This document shows, piece after piece, positions 8,998-17,435 of a stretch of 64,000 nucleotides of DNA (positions are counted from its first letter, which is position 1; every line of letters begins with the position of its first letter). The notes beneath the pieces were generated by a model. That model did no database searches. It was not told where the DNA came from and was given only the letters and a program-made list of their open reading frames with translations. Made by a program: the position numbers and the translations under genes. The stretch is from Dokdonia sp. 4H-3-7-5 (GTDB lineage: Bacteria > Bacteroidota > Bacteroidia > Flavobacteriales > Flavobacteriaceae), in the NCBI RefSeq assembly GCF_000212355.1, contig NC_015496.1, positions 2,822,001 to 2,886,000 on the forward strand. Reading direction: 5' to 3'.

Positions 8998-11164
8998 TCT
9001 TCTTCTTGCGTTGTACAAGTTCTAGTTGCTCCAGAGAGACATTTGTAGTAAACATTCCGTAATCTACAGTGGCTTTACCTTTTTCTATGTTATCAATAAC
9101 ACCAACAGCCTTCCCATCAAACATGCGCACGCGATCTCCTTCTTTTAAAGTCACCTTTGGCTTCATTGCTTCGGGTTCTTTTTTCTTAGCCTCCTTCTTT
9201 TTCTCGCGTATTACTTGTACATGTTTTTCTGCTTCTTTTTTTGTGGCAAGCTCTTTTGCTTTATCAGCTTTTGCTTGCTTAGCACTTTGTTTTTTACGCT
9301 TGCTATTTTCTATCTGTACGATTTTCATAAACTCTGCTACGAGTTCGCGTTTTTTCTTATCGTGGTAGAATTTTTTACTGATTCCATCTAGTTTTGTACC
9401 TAGATAAATCAAGCGCTGGTTGCTATCATACAGTTCTTGATAAGCCTCGAGCTTACTTTGTACTTTCTCATTTATTTCGGCAAGCTGTGCTTTTTCTTTT
9501 GCCGCTTGTAGTTCTTTCGCTTTAAGCGAACTCGTAGTTTTTGAGAGTTTGCTGCGTTCCTTTTGTAGGTTTGCGATACTCTTGTCAAAACGTATTTTGC
9601 CACGCTCTACCTTCTTCTTTGAGCGATTGATAAGCGAGTAGGGGATGCCATTTTTTTGTGCTACCTCAAAAGTAAAGGAGCTACCAGCTTCTCCCATATG
9701 TAGTTTAAAAAGTGGCTCCAACGTGCGTGCGTCAAAAAGCATATTTGCATTTACAATCTCTGGCGTTTCATTTGCCATCATCTTGAGGTTTGCGTAGTGC
9801 GTGGTAATAATTCCAAAGGCCTCGCGCTCGTGAAAAACTTCTAGAAATGTCTCTGCCAGTGCACCACCAAGCTCAGGATCTGATCCAGTACCAAATTCGT
9901 CAATGAGGATAAGCGTGTTTTTATCGCACTTCTTTAAGAAGTAATTCATGTTCTTAAGGCGATAACTATAGGTGCTCAAGTGATTTTCTATACTCTGGTT
10001 GTCACCTATATCTGTAAGGATTTTATCAAATAAGCACATGCGTGAATACTCGTGTACAGGTATGAGCATTCCACTTTGTAACATTAATTGAAGTAATCCT
10101 ACGGTTTTAAGTGTAATACTCTTTCCACCTGCGTTAGGTCCAGAAATCACAATAATTCGGCTTCCTTGATCTAGATGAATATCTTGTGGGTAGGTTTTTT
10201 CTTTTTTAGCATTATTACTTAAAAGCAATAATGGATGATAGGCTTCTTTTATAGTGAGTTCGCGATCTGTAGTGATTTTAGGCAGTAAGCCATTCATCTT
10301 TTCGGCGTACTTCATTTTAGCCGCAATCAGATCAATATCACTGAGCAACTCTTGATATTCTTCAAAAAGCGGAATATAAGGTCGCATTCTATTTGTAAGC
10401 TCTTTGAGTATACGTTTTACCTCTTCATCTTCTTCAAAAACTAAGTTATTAAGCTCTCTTTGTGCCTGCAATGTCGCTTCTGGCTGGATGTAGGTAATAC
10501 TTCCAGTCTTTGAGCTTCCCATAATAGAACCTTTAACTTTACGTCTGTGCATTGCAGTAACAGCAAGCACGCGCACATTATCTACTATAGTTTCTCGTAT
10601 ATCGTCCAGATATCCATATCCAGCGTACTGACCTAGTGCGCTAGCAAAACTTGAATTAATACGTCCTTTAGTTTGGTTAATTGCTCTACGTAATGTGCCC
10701 AGTGTAGGTGTTGCATCATCACGTACCTCGCCGTATTTATCAATAATGCGCGTGATGGTATCAATAATATCTGTAGTATACTCTGTCTCTCTTACCGTAT
10801 TATATAAAGTAGGGTAGAGCTCCTCAAATTTCTTAAAGAATTTGAGGTGAATATTTACAGTCTCAGAAATACTAGAAAGTTTTTTAAAACTCCCTTTTTC
10901 TAAGGTACTATCTTCAATAGCAAGATACTTCACCTCATGATCAAGACTATCAAAACCATGATTAGGTATCGCGGCATCTGCAGTGCGAGAAGAGAGATAT
11001 TCATTAGTTTGATGAAGCCCAAAAATTGCTTGTTTAGGAGTAGGGTAAGGCTCTATAGCTAGCGCCTTTGCCTTTCCTTTGTCTGTAGTACAGCGCTCTG
11101 AGACTTGCTCACATACGGTGTCAAACTCTAAATCTTGTAATGTTTTACTAGTGATCTTTATCAT
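8987..11164 (-). CDS. mutS2: MutS2-like ATPase without a recognisable Smr domain
   Basis: A 725-residue cytoplasmic protein. I choose the ATG at 11164 (MIKITSKTLQDLEFDTV), which matches the usual MutS2 beginning; the longer frame upstream would translate a palindrome copy (11175). Walker A (GPNAGGKS, about 341-348), a MutS-type Walker B (LILIDEFGTGSDPE, about 414-427) and a coiled-coil clamp region after about 520 are clear. MutS2 proteins act in control of recombination or rescue of collided ribosomes, not in mismatch repair. The C-terminus ends in a KOW-like beta segment (EGDRVRMFDGKAVGVID). The Smr nuclease signature HGxGTG is not visible, and the protein is shorter than the roughly 785 residues of B. 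subtilis MutS2. Confidence 0.85.
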   Translation of the reverse strand: MIKITSKTLQDLEFDTVCEQVSERCTTDKGKAKALAIEPYPTPKQAIFGLHQTNEYLSSRTADAAIPNHGFDSLDHEVKYLAIEDSTLEKGSFKKLSSISETVNIHLKFFKKFEELYPTLYNTVRETEYTTDIIDTITRIIDKYGEVRDDATPTLGTLRRAINQTKGRINSSFASALGQYAGYGYLDDIRETIVDNVRVLAVTAMHRRKVKGSIMGSSKTGSITYIQPEATLQAQRELNNLVFEEDEEVKRILKELTNRMRPYIPLFEEYQELLSDIDLIAAKMKYAEKMNGLLPKITTDRELTIKEAYHPLLLLSNNAKKEKTYPQDIHLDQGSRIIVISGPNAGGKSITLKTVGLLQLMLQSGMLIPVHEYSRMCLFDKILTDIGDNQSIENHLSTYSYRLKNMNYFLKKCDKNTLILIDEFGTGSDPELGGALAETFLEVFHEREAFGIITTHYANLKMMANETPEIVNANMLFDARTLEPLFKLHMGEAGSSFTFEVAQKNGIPYSLINRSKKKVERGKIRFDKSIANLQKERSKLSKTTSSLKAKELQAAKEKAQLAEINEKVQSKLEAYQELYDSNQRLIYLGTKLDGISKKFYHDKKKRELVAEFMKIVQIENSKRKKQSAKQAKADKAKELATKKEAEKHVQVIREKKKEAKKKEPEAMKPKVTLKEGDRVRMFDGKAVGVIDNIEKGKATVDYGMFTTNVSLEQLELVQRKKKNAK

Positions 11165-11209
11165 AGGGATCTCGCTTTCGCGAAAGCGTAATAGAGCCAC
11201 AAACGACTC

Positions 11210-11239
11210 TTGTAATTATTTTGTTTTTCTATAGCTTTG
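11210..11239 (+). promoter_or_regulatory. Promoter of ung
   Basis: TTG at 11210-11212, exactly 19 bases, then TAGCTTTG at 11232-11239. This is a full match to the Bacteroidetes housekeeping promoter. Transcription should begin near 11246, about 39 bases before the ATG at 11285. Confidence 0.7.
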
Positions 11240-11284
11240 GGTTGTCTAATAATAAGAACAAACTCCTTAACAAAAATACGGATA

Positions 11285-11950
11285 ATGCACGTAAAAATAG
11301 AAGCAAGCTGGAAGCAAGAACTCAAGGAAGAATTTGATAAGCCATATTTTAAATCTCTTACAGATTTTGTAACACAGGAGTACCATACACATACCTGTTA
11401 TCCACCCGGCGAAGAGATCTTTTCGGCTTTTGATCATTGTCCCTTTGATAAGGTTAAGGTGGTGATTATAGGTCAAGATCCGTATCATGGAGCAGGGCAG
11501 GCTAACGGATTATGTTTTTCTGTACAAGATGGTATTGCTCATCCACCGTCACTTAAGAATATATTTAAGGAGCTAGAAACAGATGTGGGAATAGCTACAC
11601 CAGCTTCTGGAAATCTTGATAAATGGGCAGCTCAAGGGGTTTTACTTCTTAATGCAACGCTTACGGTACGAGCAGGTGAGGCTGGATCACATCAAAAACA
11701 AGGATGGGAGCATTTTACAGATGTGGTGATAGATACGCTTTCGCGAAAGCGTGAAAACATTATTTTCCTACTTTGGGGAGGATTTGCCAAAAGGAAAGGA
11801 AAGAAAATAGATGCTTCAAAACATTTTATACTACTCTCTGGGCATCCATCACCGCTAAGTGCAAATCGCGGTTACTGGTTCGGTAATAAGCACTTTAGTA
11901 AGGTAAATGAGATTTTATTGAGTAAAGGAGAGGCTCCCATTGAATGGTAG
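11285..11950 (+). CDS. ung: Uracil-DNA glycosylase, family 1
   Basis: A 221-residue enzyme that removes uracil from DNA to start base-excision repair. The water-activating motif GQDPYHG is at residues 63-69 (Asp65) and the minor-groove HPSPLS motif at 187-192 (His187). Length and motifs match family-1 UNG. I use the ATG at 11285 (MHVKIEASWKQEL); the longer frame begins with residues unlike UNG and starts upstream of the likely transcript leader. A palindrome copy at 11738 encodes LSRKRE just before the beta-strand IIFLLWGG, where homologues carry a similar charged turn. It is divergent from mutS2 and has its own promoter. Confidence 0.93.
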   Translation: MHVKIEASWKQELKEEFDKPYFKSLTDFVTQEYHTHTCYPPGEEIFSAFDHCPFDKVKVVIIGQDPYHGAGQANGLCFSVQDGIAHPPSLKNIFKELETDVGIATPASGNLDKWAAQGVLLLNATLTVRAGEAGSHQKQGWEHFTDVVIDTLSRKRENIIFLLWGGFAKRKGKKIDASKHFILLSGHPSPLSANRGYWFGNKHFSKVNEILLSKGEAPIEW

Positions 11951-11958
11951 ATTAAGAC

Positions 11959-12003
11959 AAAAAAAAACGACGCCGAAAATTTGAATTAGCTTTCAGCGCC
12001 GTT
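11959..12003 (-). terminator. Terminator of the small gene at 12022-12132
   Basis: A 13-bp stem (11966-11978 with 11991-12003). On the minus strand its two mismatches become G-U pairs and it is followed by a run of eight or more T. On the plus strand the stem has two A-C mismatches and no T-run. The orientation therefore supports a leftward transcript from the small gene. Confidence 0.65.
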
Positions 12004-12021
12004 TACTTTAAAGGTTGAATG

Positions 12022-12132
12022 TTATTCTTCTTCTTCCTCTGCTTCAGGATCTGTAACTTCATTACATGAAAATTGCAATAGCAGGAAATTGATAGCAATA
12101 AGGATTGCTATCACACTAAAAAAAATGGTCAT
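12022..12132 (-). CDS. Small single-span membrane protein with acidic tail
   Basis: A 36-residue open frame from an ATG at 12132. Residues 1-22 are a continuous hydrophobic helix (MTIFFSVIAILIAINFLLLQ), then FSCNEVTDPE and a tail of glutamates. The shape is a one-span membrane microprotein. A minus-strand terminator follows its stop, and it fills an otherwise empty 250-base gap, which favours a real gene. Similar short hydrophobic proteins are common in Flavobacteriaceae as far as I recall, without assigned function. The single cysteine at residue 23 could be a lipidation or redox site, but this is speculation. Confidence 0.5.
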   Translation of the reverse strand: MTIFFSVIAILIAINFLLLQFSCNEVTDPEAEEEEE

Positions 12133-12204
12133 TAGAAAAAATGTGTAGTTTGTACCCTATAGATGCATATCTATGGGAAAGGTTGCGTGAGTATGTAGTA
12201 AATA

Positions 12205-13056
12205 TTACAGCGTTGCTTTAAAGAGACTCGCTTCGAGCTTATTTTCAATCATTTTTAAATCTGCTAGTCGAGATTGTATGCGCTCAATTTCTTTGTTTGT
12301 GATTTGCTCTTGAGACCAAGTGGTCATCGTGAGCCATTTCTGAATATCTTCTAGCTGTTGCTCATATCTATTTGCAAGCGTGCGGTCTATAGAAGGTATA
12401 TTTTTAAAATCTGCCGAAACTGTATTGATGGTTTCTAGTACGACATTAATAGCGTCATTATGTTCAGCAATAAAATCTTCTCTACCCGCAATCACAAAGC
12501 AACTCCAAGGCGTAGGAAAATCACCTAATCTCTTGAAGACTCCTTTATCTACAATAGGTTTTGTAGTAAAGTGTTCCCACATAAAATAATCTGCAGTACC
12601 TTCTGTAAGTGCTGTAATAGCGCCATCCAAGGTGTTAATTACTTTAAATTTAAGTTCATCCGTATTCCACTCTCTTTGTTCTGCTTGAACGTGAGCCATT
12701 ACGTGTGATCCAGAGCCATAGCGGCTTATTGCACATACTTTGTCCTCAAGTTCTTCTATAGTTTGTAATGTGCTGCTGCCAGCAACGTGAACACCCCATT
12801 GCAGTGGAGAAGATACAAATATTTGTAAAATTTTTGACGGGTTACCATTTGCGATATCCTTAATGATCCCACCAGTTAGAATAACCGCAAGATCAATCTC
12901 ATTATCACGTAAAGCTTTATTCATAGCGCCAGTACCTTCTGGAAAATCTATCCACTGTACATCTACTCCCTGTTCTTTAAACATTTCATCTTCTATCGCA
13001 AGATGCCATGGAAGGTTAAAATGTTCTGGTACTCCACCTATTCGTACTGTAGTCAT
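12205..13056 (-). CDS. Periplasmic-binding-protein-like protein lacking a signal peptide
   Basis: A 283-residue protein with the type 2 periplasmic binding fold of the NMT1/SsuA/ThiY kind: RIGGVPEHFNLPWHLAIEDEMFKEQGVDV at the start, then DLAVILTGG (about 54-62) and YFMWEHFTTKP (about 157-167). The N-terminus goes straight into the first beta strand with no signal peptide or lipobox, so the protein should stay in the cytoplasm. No ABC permease or ATPase gene is near. It starts 4 bases after the ppk stop and is surely co-transcribed with it. A ligand sensor or an enzyme with this fold is possible; the ligand is unknown. Confidence 0.7.
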   Translation of the reverse strand: MTTVRIGGVPEHFNLPWHLAIEDEMFKEQGVDVQWIDFPEGTGAMNKALRDNEIDLAVILTGGIIKDIANGNPSKILQIFVSSPLQWGVHVAGSSTLQTIEELEDKVCAISRYGSGSHVMAHVQAEQREWNTDELKFKVINTLDGAITALTEGTADYFMWEHFTTKPIVDKGVFKRLGDFPTPWSCFVIAGREDFIAEHNDAINVVLETINTVSADFKNIPSIDRTLANRYEQQLEDIQKWLTMTTWSQEQITNKEIERIQSRLADLKMIENKLEASLFKATL

Positions 13057-13060
13057 ATGC

Positions 13061-15115
13061 TTAATTGTACTTCGCTTTTAGATAGTCAAAAATAGCATAT
13101 TGTGATCTAATTTTTGGTGTTTCTTTTTCTGCTTTCGCGAAAGCGTTATTCTCTTCTTTATTTTGAATACGAGCCTTGACATTATCTGAGAGCTGAATGT
13201 CAAAAATCTCTTTTAACTCCTTGCGACAATCTGCGTCTGTAATAGGCACTAATACTTCAATACGTCTATCCAGATTTCTTGTCATCCAGTCTGCACTGCC
13301 CATAAAAAGTTGCTCATCGCCATCATGGTTAAACCAGTAAATGCGACCATGCTCGAGATATCTATCTAAAATTGAAGTCATATAGATATTCTCGCTCAGC
13401 CCTTTTACTCCAGGGATAAGAGCGGTAAAGCCGCGCACAAGCATTGTGATTTTTACTCCGGCTTGACTCGCTTTATAGAGCAATTTAATCATATCCTTAT
13501 CCTCAAGGCTATTCATTTTTATCTTGATCTCTGCGTGTTTTCCAGATTGAGCAAAATCAATCTCATCATTGATGAGCTTTTCAAAAGTGCGTCGCGTGGT
13601 AAAAGGCGAGACCAATAAATGCTTGTTGCGAGGTACAATGAGGTCTCCTTCTAGCACTTTAAACACACGGTTTAATTCTTTGCCCAGTTTCTTATCTGCC
13701 GAAAAGAAACCATGATCTGCATAGATTTTTGAGGTTTTTGCATTAAAGTTACCAGTGCCTATATAAATGTATCGGCGGTTTTTACCTTCCTCTTTGCGCT
13801 TTACAAGTAATATTTTTGAATGTACTTTGATACGTGGATAGCTATAAATAACAGTAGCTCCTTTTTCTTCAAAAGTGCGTCCCCAAGTAATGTTATTCTC
13901 TTCATCAAAGCGAGCTTTTGCTTCTATAAAGATGAACACCTTTTTACCATTATCTAACGCCTTAAGAAGCGCCGAAGTAAGTGGAGATTCACTTGCAACA
14001 CGATACAAGGATATCTTTATTTCTGTTACATCTTTATCCTCTGAGGCCTGCTCTATAAAACGCTCCACATAATTAAAAGACATAAAAGGAAAGTGTACGA
14101 GATGATCACGTTCTTTTAATACCTCAAAATAGTCTGTAGCTTTCTCGAGCGCATTATGTTTTATTAAGGGTTGTTTTTTAAAGTGTAGCTCAGGATTTTC
14201 TGTAGGATCCGGAAATTTAAAAAAGTCGTTAAAGTTATGATAGCGACCGCCTGGCATCATATCAACTTTACCTACACGCAAGAGCTTGCGCAATTTTTTT
14301 GCGTCATCTTTATCCATAGATGCATCATAAAGCAATCTTGTAGGCTGCCCTTTGTGGCGTCTCTTTAAGGATTCATAAATACGATCTGCAAGAATACCGT
14401 CAAGCTCATCATCTAGATATAACTCTGCATCTCTAGAGATTTTCACTTCAAAAATCCCACGTATTTCCTCATCAGGAAAAATTGTATCCATTTTATAATG
14501 AATAATGTCATCAATAAAAGTAAGATAGTGCTCGCCATTATCTTTAAGTAGGTGTACAAAACGATCTACTTTATGGGTAGGGATAGTGACAAATCCCACC
14601 TTTGAGCTGTCCTTAAAAAGTACGTAAAAGTACAGTGACTGATCTTCTAGAAAAATATCATTCTTGGCTGCAAGGTCAACCTTTTTTACATCAAGATGTT
14701 CTCTTATGGTAGAGGTGTACCAACCATCTGCAAGAATTTTATGCTTGTCTGTGTAGGTTTTTGAGGTAAGGATGTGGATATGATGCTTTTCAAGTTCTGG
14801 GATAATCACTTTTCTAAACGTGTGACCAAAACGTTGCTGCTGCTCATGTACCGTAGCTTTTATCTCTTTTACAATTTTATTTGGTTTGAGGGATAATTGC
14901 TTTCTAATTTCTTTTTTTACTCTTTTGAGTTGGCGCAACTGTGACACGCGAACTCTAAAAAACTCATCGAGATTAGTAGAATATATCGCTAGAAATTTAA
15001 GACGCTCATACAGCGGATTATTCTCAACATCCTCAGCTTCTTGAAGTACTCGCTCATTAAAACTAAGCCAGTTTAAATCTCTATGTCTATAATTATCGTC
15101 GGTAAGTTTAATCAT
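13061..15115 (-). CDS. ppk: Polyphosphate kinase 1
   Basis: A 684-residue PPK1, which makes inorganic polyphosphate from ATP. The N domain (DLNWLSFNERVLQEA), the head domain and the two phospholipase D-like C domains are all present. The autophosphorylated histidine corresponds to His432 in KVHSKILLV, followed by IYIGTGNFN. I use the ATG at 15115. The frame extends to a TTG at 15133, but a -7 box (15131-15138) overlaps that codon, so it would not be on the mRNA. The C-terminal tail carries a palindrome copy (13132) read as NNAFAKAEK, beyond the catalytic domains. The binding-protein-like gene follows in the same operon. Confidence 0.92.
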   Translation of the reverse strand: MIKLTDDNYRHRDLNWLSFNERVLQEAEDVENNPLYERLKFLAIYSTNLDEFFRVRVSQLRQLKRVKKEIRKQLSLKPNKIVKEIKATVHEQQQRFGHTFRKVIIPELEKHHIHILTSKTYTDKHKILADGWYTSTIREHLDVKKVDLAAKNDIFLEDQSLYFYVLFKDSSKVGFVTIPTHKVDRFVHLLKDNGEHYLTFIDDIIHYKMDTIFPDEEIRGIFEVKISRDAELYLDDELDGILADRIYESLKRRHKGQPTRLLYDASMDKDDAKKLRKLLRVGKVDMMPGGRYHNFNDFFKFPDPTENPELHFKKQPLIKHNALEKATDYFEVLKERDHLVHFPFMSFNYVERFIEQASEDKDVTEIKISLYRVASESPLTSALLKALDNGKKVFIFIEAKARFDEENNITWGRTFEEKGATVIYSYPRIKVHSKILLVKRKEEGKNRRYIYIGTGNFNAKTSKIYADHGFFSADKKLGKELNRVFKVLEGDLIVPRNKHLLVSPFTTRRTFEKLINDEIDFAQSGKHAEIKIKMNSLEDKDMIKLLYKASQAGVKITMLVRGFTALIPGVKGLSENIYMTSILDRYLEHGRIYWFNHDGDEQLFMGSADWMTRNLDRRIEVLVPITDADCRKELKEIFDIQLSDNVKARIQNKEENNAFAKAEKETPKIRSQYAIFDYLKAKYN

Positions 15116-15130
15116 CTCAGGGTATTTACT

Positions 15131-15138
15131 CAAATGTA
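15131..15138 (-). promoter_or_regulatory. Candidate -7 element for ppk
   Basis: The minus strand reads TACATTTG here, 15 bases before the ATG at 15115. The -33 region has no clear TTG. Its overlap with the alternative TTG start helps decide the start of ppk. Confidence 0.45.
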
Positions 15139-15172
15139 CAAAAGCACTACCCTGAAAGGATTAAGTCTATGT

Positions 15173-15203
15173 TAAAAGAGGAGCAATAAATGCTCCTCTT
15201 AAA
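15173..15203 (-). terminator. Terminator after the nucleoside phosphorylase operon
   Basis: A perfect 10-bp stem AAGAGGAGCA / TGCTCCTCTT with a five-base loop. On the minus strand it is followed by TTTTAAC, so it ends the leftward operon before ppk. Confidence 0.65.
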
Positions 15204-15228
15204 GTAAATGATATTGACCTAAAGCGTA

Positions 15229-16119
15229 TTAATCTTTAGTAATCGCGTCAAGTGTATACTGGATAAGAGCTTCGGTCTGCTCTGTAGGTTGCTCGCTAAA
15301 TGTCATATTTGCTCTATTGGCAATAATACAATTAAGAGACACAGCACGGTGTCCTAGTAATTTTGCAAGGCCATATATTCCAGAAGTTTCCATCTCTAGA
15401 TTAGTAACCTTAAGTTCTTTGTTAGTTGCGCTTTCGCGAAAGCAAAAAGTTCCCAATTTGTCATTCATGTTAGCGTCAGTTGTTTTAAGTCTTAACACTC
15501 TTCCTTGCGGTCCATAAAATCCAATATTTGTAGCAGTAAATCCATCGACCATTTTGTCTGAAGCAAATTTATCTGCAAGTTGCTCATCGCAAGCCACTAC
15601 ATAAGGATCACTTTTTTCTGGTGCCCATGACATGTGTTCTATAAAAGCTTTTTGGATTGCTGGATGCTGTACATGTTTACTATCATAAAAGTGGAGTAGG
15701 GCATCTAGTCCTATCGCATAGCGGCTCATTAAGAAAGAGTTTACAGGAATGTATGCCTGGATAGAACCACTTGTACCTATACGTACAATATCTAAGCTAG
15801 TGTGCTCTTTATTTATCTCTCTTGTTTCTAGATTTATATTAACTAGCGCATCAAGTTCATTGAGTACAATGTCGATGTTATCTGTACCTATTCCAGTTGA
15901 AATAACTGTGATTTCTTTTCCTTTATAAGTTCCGGTGCTTGTTTTGAATTCGCGTTTTTGTGTTGTAAAACGCACACTGTCAAAATATTTTGTCACCGTA
16001 TCTACACGGTCAGGATCTCCTACAGTTATTATTGTAGATGCAAGGTGTTCTGGTCTTAAATTTAGGTGGTAAATACTACCGTCTGGATTAAGTATAAGTT
16101 CTGATGGTGCTATTGCCAT
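15229..16119 (-). CDS. Nucleoside phosphorylase (uridine/purine type)
   Basis: A 296-residue enzyme of the PNP/UDP phosphorylase superfamily, which splits nucleosides with phosphate into base and ribose-1-phosphate. The phosphate-binding start (IITVGDPDRVD, about 30-40), the STGIGTDN segment (about 74-81), VRIGTSGSIQ (about 113-122) and the late NLEMETSGIYGLA (about 244-256) are all family landmarks; the MET motif sits at the ribose pocket. Base preference cannot be fixed; uridine phosphorylase is a common annotation for this type. It is the last gene of a leftward operon, three bases after the DUF1835 gene. A palindrome copy (15431) is read as CFRESATN. Confidence 0.82.
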   Translation of the reverse strand: MAIAPSELILNPDGSIYHLNLRPEHLASTIITVGDPDRVDTVTKYFDSVRFTTQKREFKTSTGTYKGKEITVISTGIGTDNIDIVLNELDALVNINLETREINKEHTSLDIVRIGTSGSIQAYIPVNSFLMSRYAIGLDALLHFYDSKHVQHPAIQKAFIEHMSWAPEKSDPYVVACDEQLADKFASDKMVDGFTATNIGFYGPQGRVLRLKTTDANMNDKLGTFCFRESATNKELKVTNLEMETSGIYGLAKLLGHRAVSLNCIIANRANMTFSEQPTEQTEALIQYTLDAITKD

Positions 16120-16122
16120 GTA

Positions 16123-17052
16123 TTAAGCTTTTGTAAGTTGGTGGTTATCGTTTTTATAAACGTATTCATATTTTGATGCACCTCCTAATGTGCAGGGGTA
16201 CTTCATTTCTTTAAAAACATTGTATGAATTGTCTAGAATGTTATTTGCTTTCTCTGTGAGGGTAAGACGACCTTCTATGTCCGTAAAAAATGAAGACATG
16301 CGAGTTATCATTTTTTTGATTTGTATATCACCGTAGCCATAGTAACCTTGGTAATTGAGCATATAACCACATAATTGATGTGGTGTTTTAATATTATACT
16401 TTCTTATGAGTCTAAGCATATTTGTCTCTAGCGTATTGAGCCCTGTAATTACACTAGGAAAACGTTCTTTATGAGCGCTTATACAATTAGATAGATAGGT
16501 GAAATTAGAATCTTTGGCTCTTTTTGGATCCAACTTAAGAGGGTCTTTACCACAATAAAGTCTCCATAAATCATCTGCAATAAAAAGGTCATGATTATTG
16601 AGAAGCACTTTATCATTATAATGACTCAGTAATTGCTTTTCAAATAATTGAGAGAGCGCAAATAAATCCTTTTCTCCAGAGATCCTGCCACTGCATACTA
16701 GATAAACGTTTCCTTTATATCCACGAGATTTTATAAAACTTATACAGGCGAGCATATTAATATGGCAAAAAAGGTCATATTCAAACCACAGTATAATTTC
16801 TTCGTAATGATGAGCATCTGCAATAATTGCTAGCTGACTCCCAAATTTCTCATCATAATCTCCCGCTTGGTCAGGGTAGTTGTTTTTAAAAAAATCAACA
16901 CGTGTTTTTCTAAAAGCGCTACTCGTAAGATCTACTATGGTTTTTCCCTCACAAAGCATTTCTCTCCATACTGCATAATCACCTTCTATTTTCATAGTTA
17001 ATAGGCGGTCATTAAGACTGTCACCATTAGTAACGTGTAACGTTTTCTTCAT
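16123..17052 (-). CDS. DUF1835 domain protein
   Basis: A 309-residue soluble protein. The start (LHVTNGDSLNDRL, about 5-17), VWREMLCEGKT (about 29-39) and later IILWFEYDLFCHINMLA (about 105-121) match DUF1835, followed by the C-terminal region usually found with it. Function is unknown. Members sit in Firmicutes and Bacteroidota, and the fold is suspected to bind nucleotides or act on nucleic acids, without proof. Here it sits between a SUI1 factor and a nucleoside phosphorylase in one operon, so a link to nucleotide or RNA metabolism is a guess from context. Confidence 0.75.
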   Translation of the reverse strand: MKKTLHVTNGDSLNDRLLTMKIEGDYAVWREMLCEGKTIVDLTSSAFRKTRVDFFKNNYPDQAGDYDEKFGSQLAIIADAHHYEEIILWFEYDLFCHINMLACISFIKSRGYKGNVYLVCSGRISGEKDLFALSQLFEKQLLSHYNDKVLLNNHDLFIADDLWRLYCGKDPLKLDPKRAKDSNFTYLSNCISAHKERFPSVITGLNTLETNMLRLIRKYNIKTPHQLCGYMLNYQGYYGYGDIQIKKMITRMSSFFTDIEGRLTLTEKANNILDNSYNVFKEMKYPCTLGGASKYEYVYKNDNHQLTKA

Positions 17053-17100
17053 AATACGGAGGGATATTTTAAAATGGCAACAGGTTAAATAATAGATGTA

Positions 17101-17433
17101 CTAGCCGCCTACACGCTTTGTTTTGAAGCCTTTTTCTTTTAAAAAGCTCATGATGCGATCTCTGTAATCGCCTTGAATGATAATACTTTCATTTTTAAAA
17201 CTTCCTCCTACACCTAGTAAGACCTTAATCTCTTTAGCAAGGATTTTAAAGTCTGATGTTTCTCCAGTATAACCTTCAATTATTGTAATGGGTTTGCCTT
17301 TGCGTTTCTCATATTTACAAATGAGTGGGTCATTTTGAATCCAGAGCGTATCTTCTATGTCAAGATTTTCTATAGGATCTTTTTCCGGAGTGTGATCTGG
17401 AAAAAGATTCTTTAATTGATCTCCTAAGTCCAT
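17101..17433 (-). CDS. SUI1/eIF1-like translation factor (YciH family)
   Basis: A 110-residue protein. The C-terminal 70 residues match the SUI1 fold: a basic strand (YEKRKGKPITIIEGY, about 41-55), then LAKEIKVLLGVGGSFKNESIIIQGD, with the conserved glycine turn and the IxIQGD strand at the end of the family core. Bacterial YciH proteins bind the ribosomal P-site region and affect start selection, particularly under stress; most of this is known from E. coli. The N-terminal 30 residues are variable. It lies three bases after the oxygenase gene in the same operon. Confidence 0.85.
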   Translation of the reverse strand: MDLGDQLKNLFPDHTPEKDPIENLDIEDTLWIQNDPLICKYEKRKGKPITIIEGYTGETSDFKILAKEIKVLLGVGGSFKNESIIIQGDYRDRIMSFLKEKGFKTKRVGG

Positions 17434-17435
17434 AC

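Noticed and set aside
15116-15133. TTG at 15133 as start of ppk
   Set aside because: A TAnnTTTG box covers that codon, so it should not be transcribed. The ATG at 15115 fits the family.
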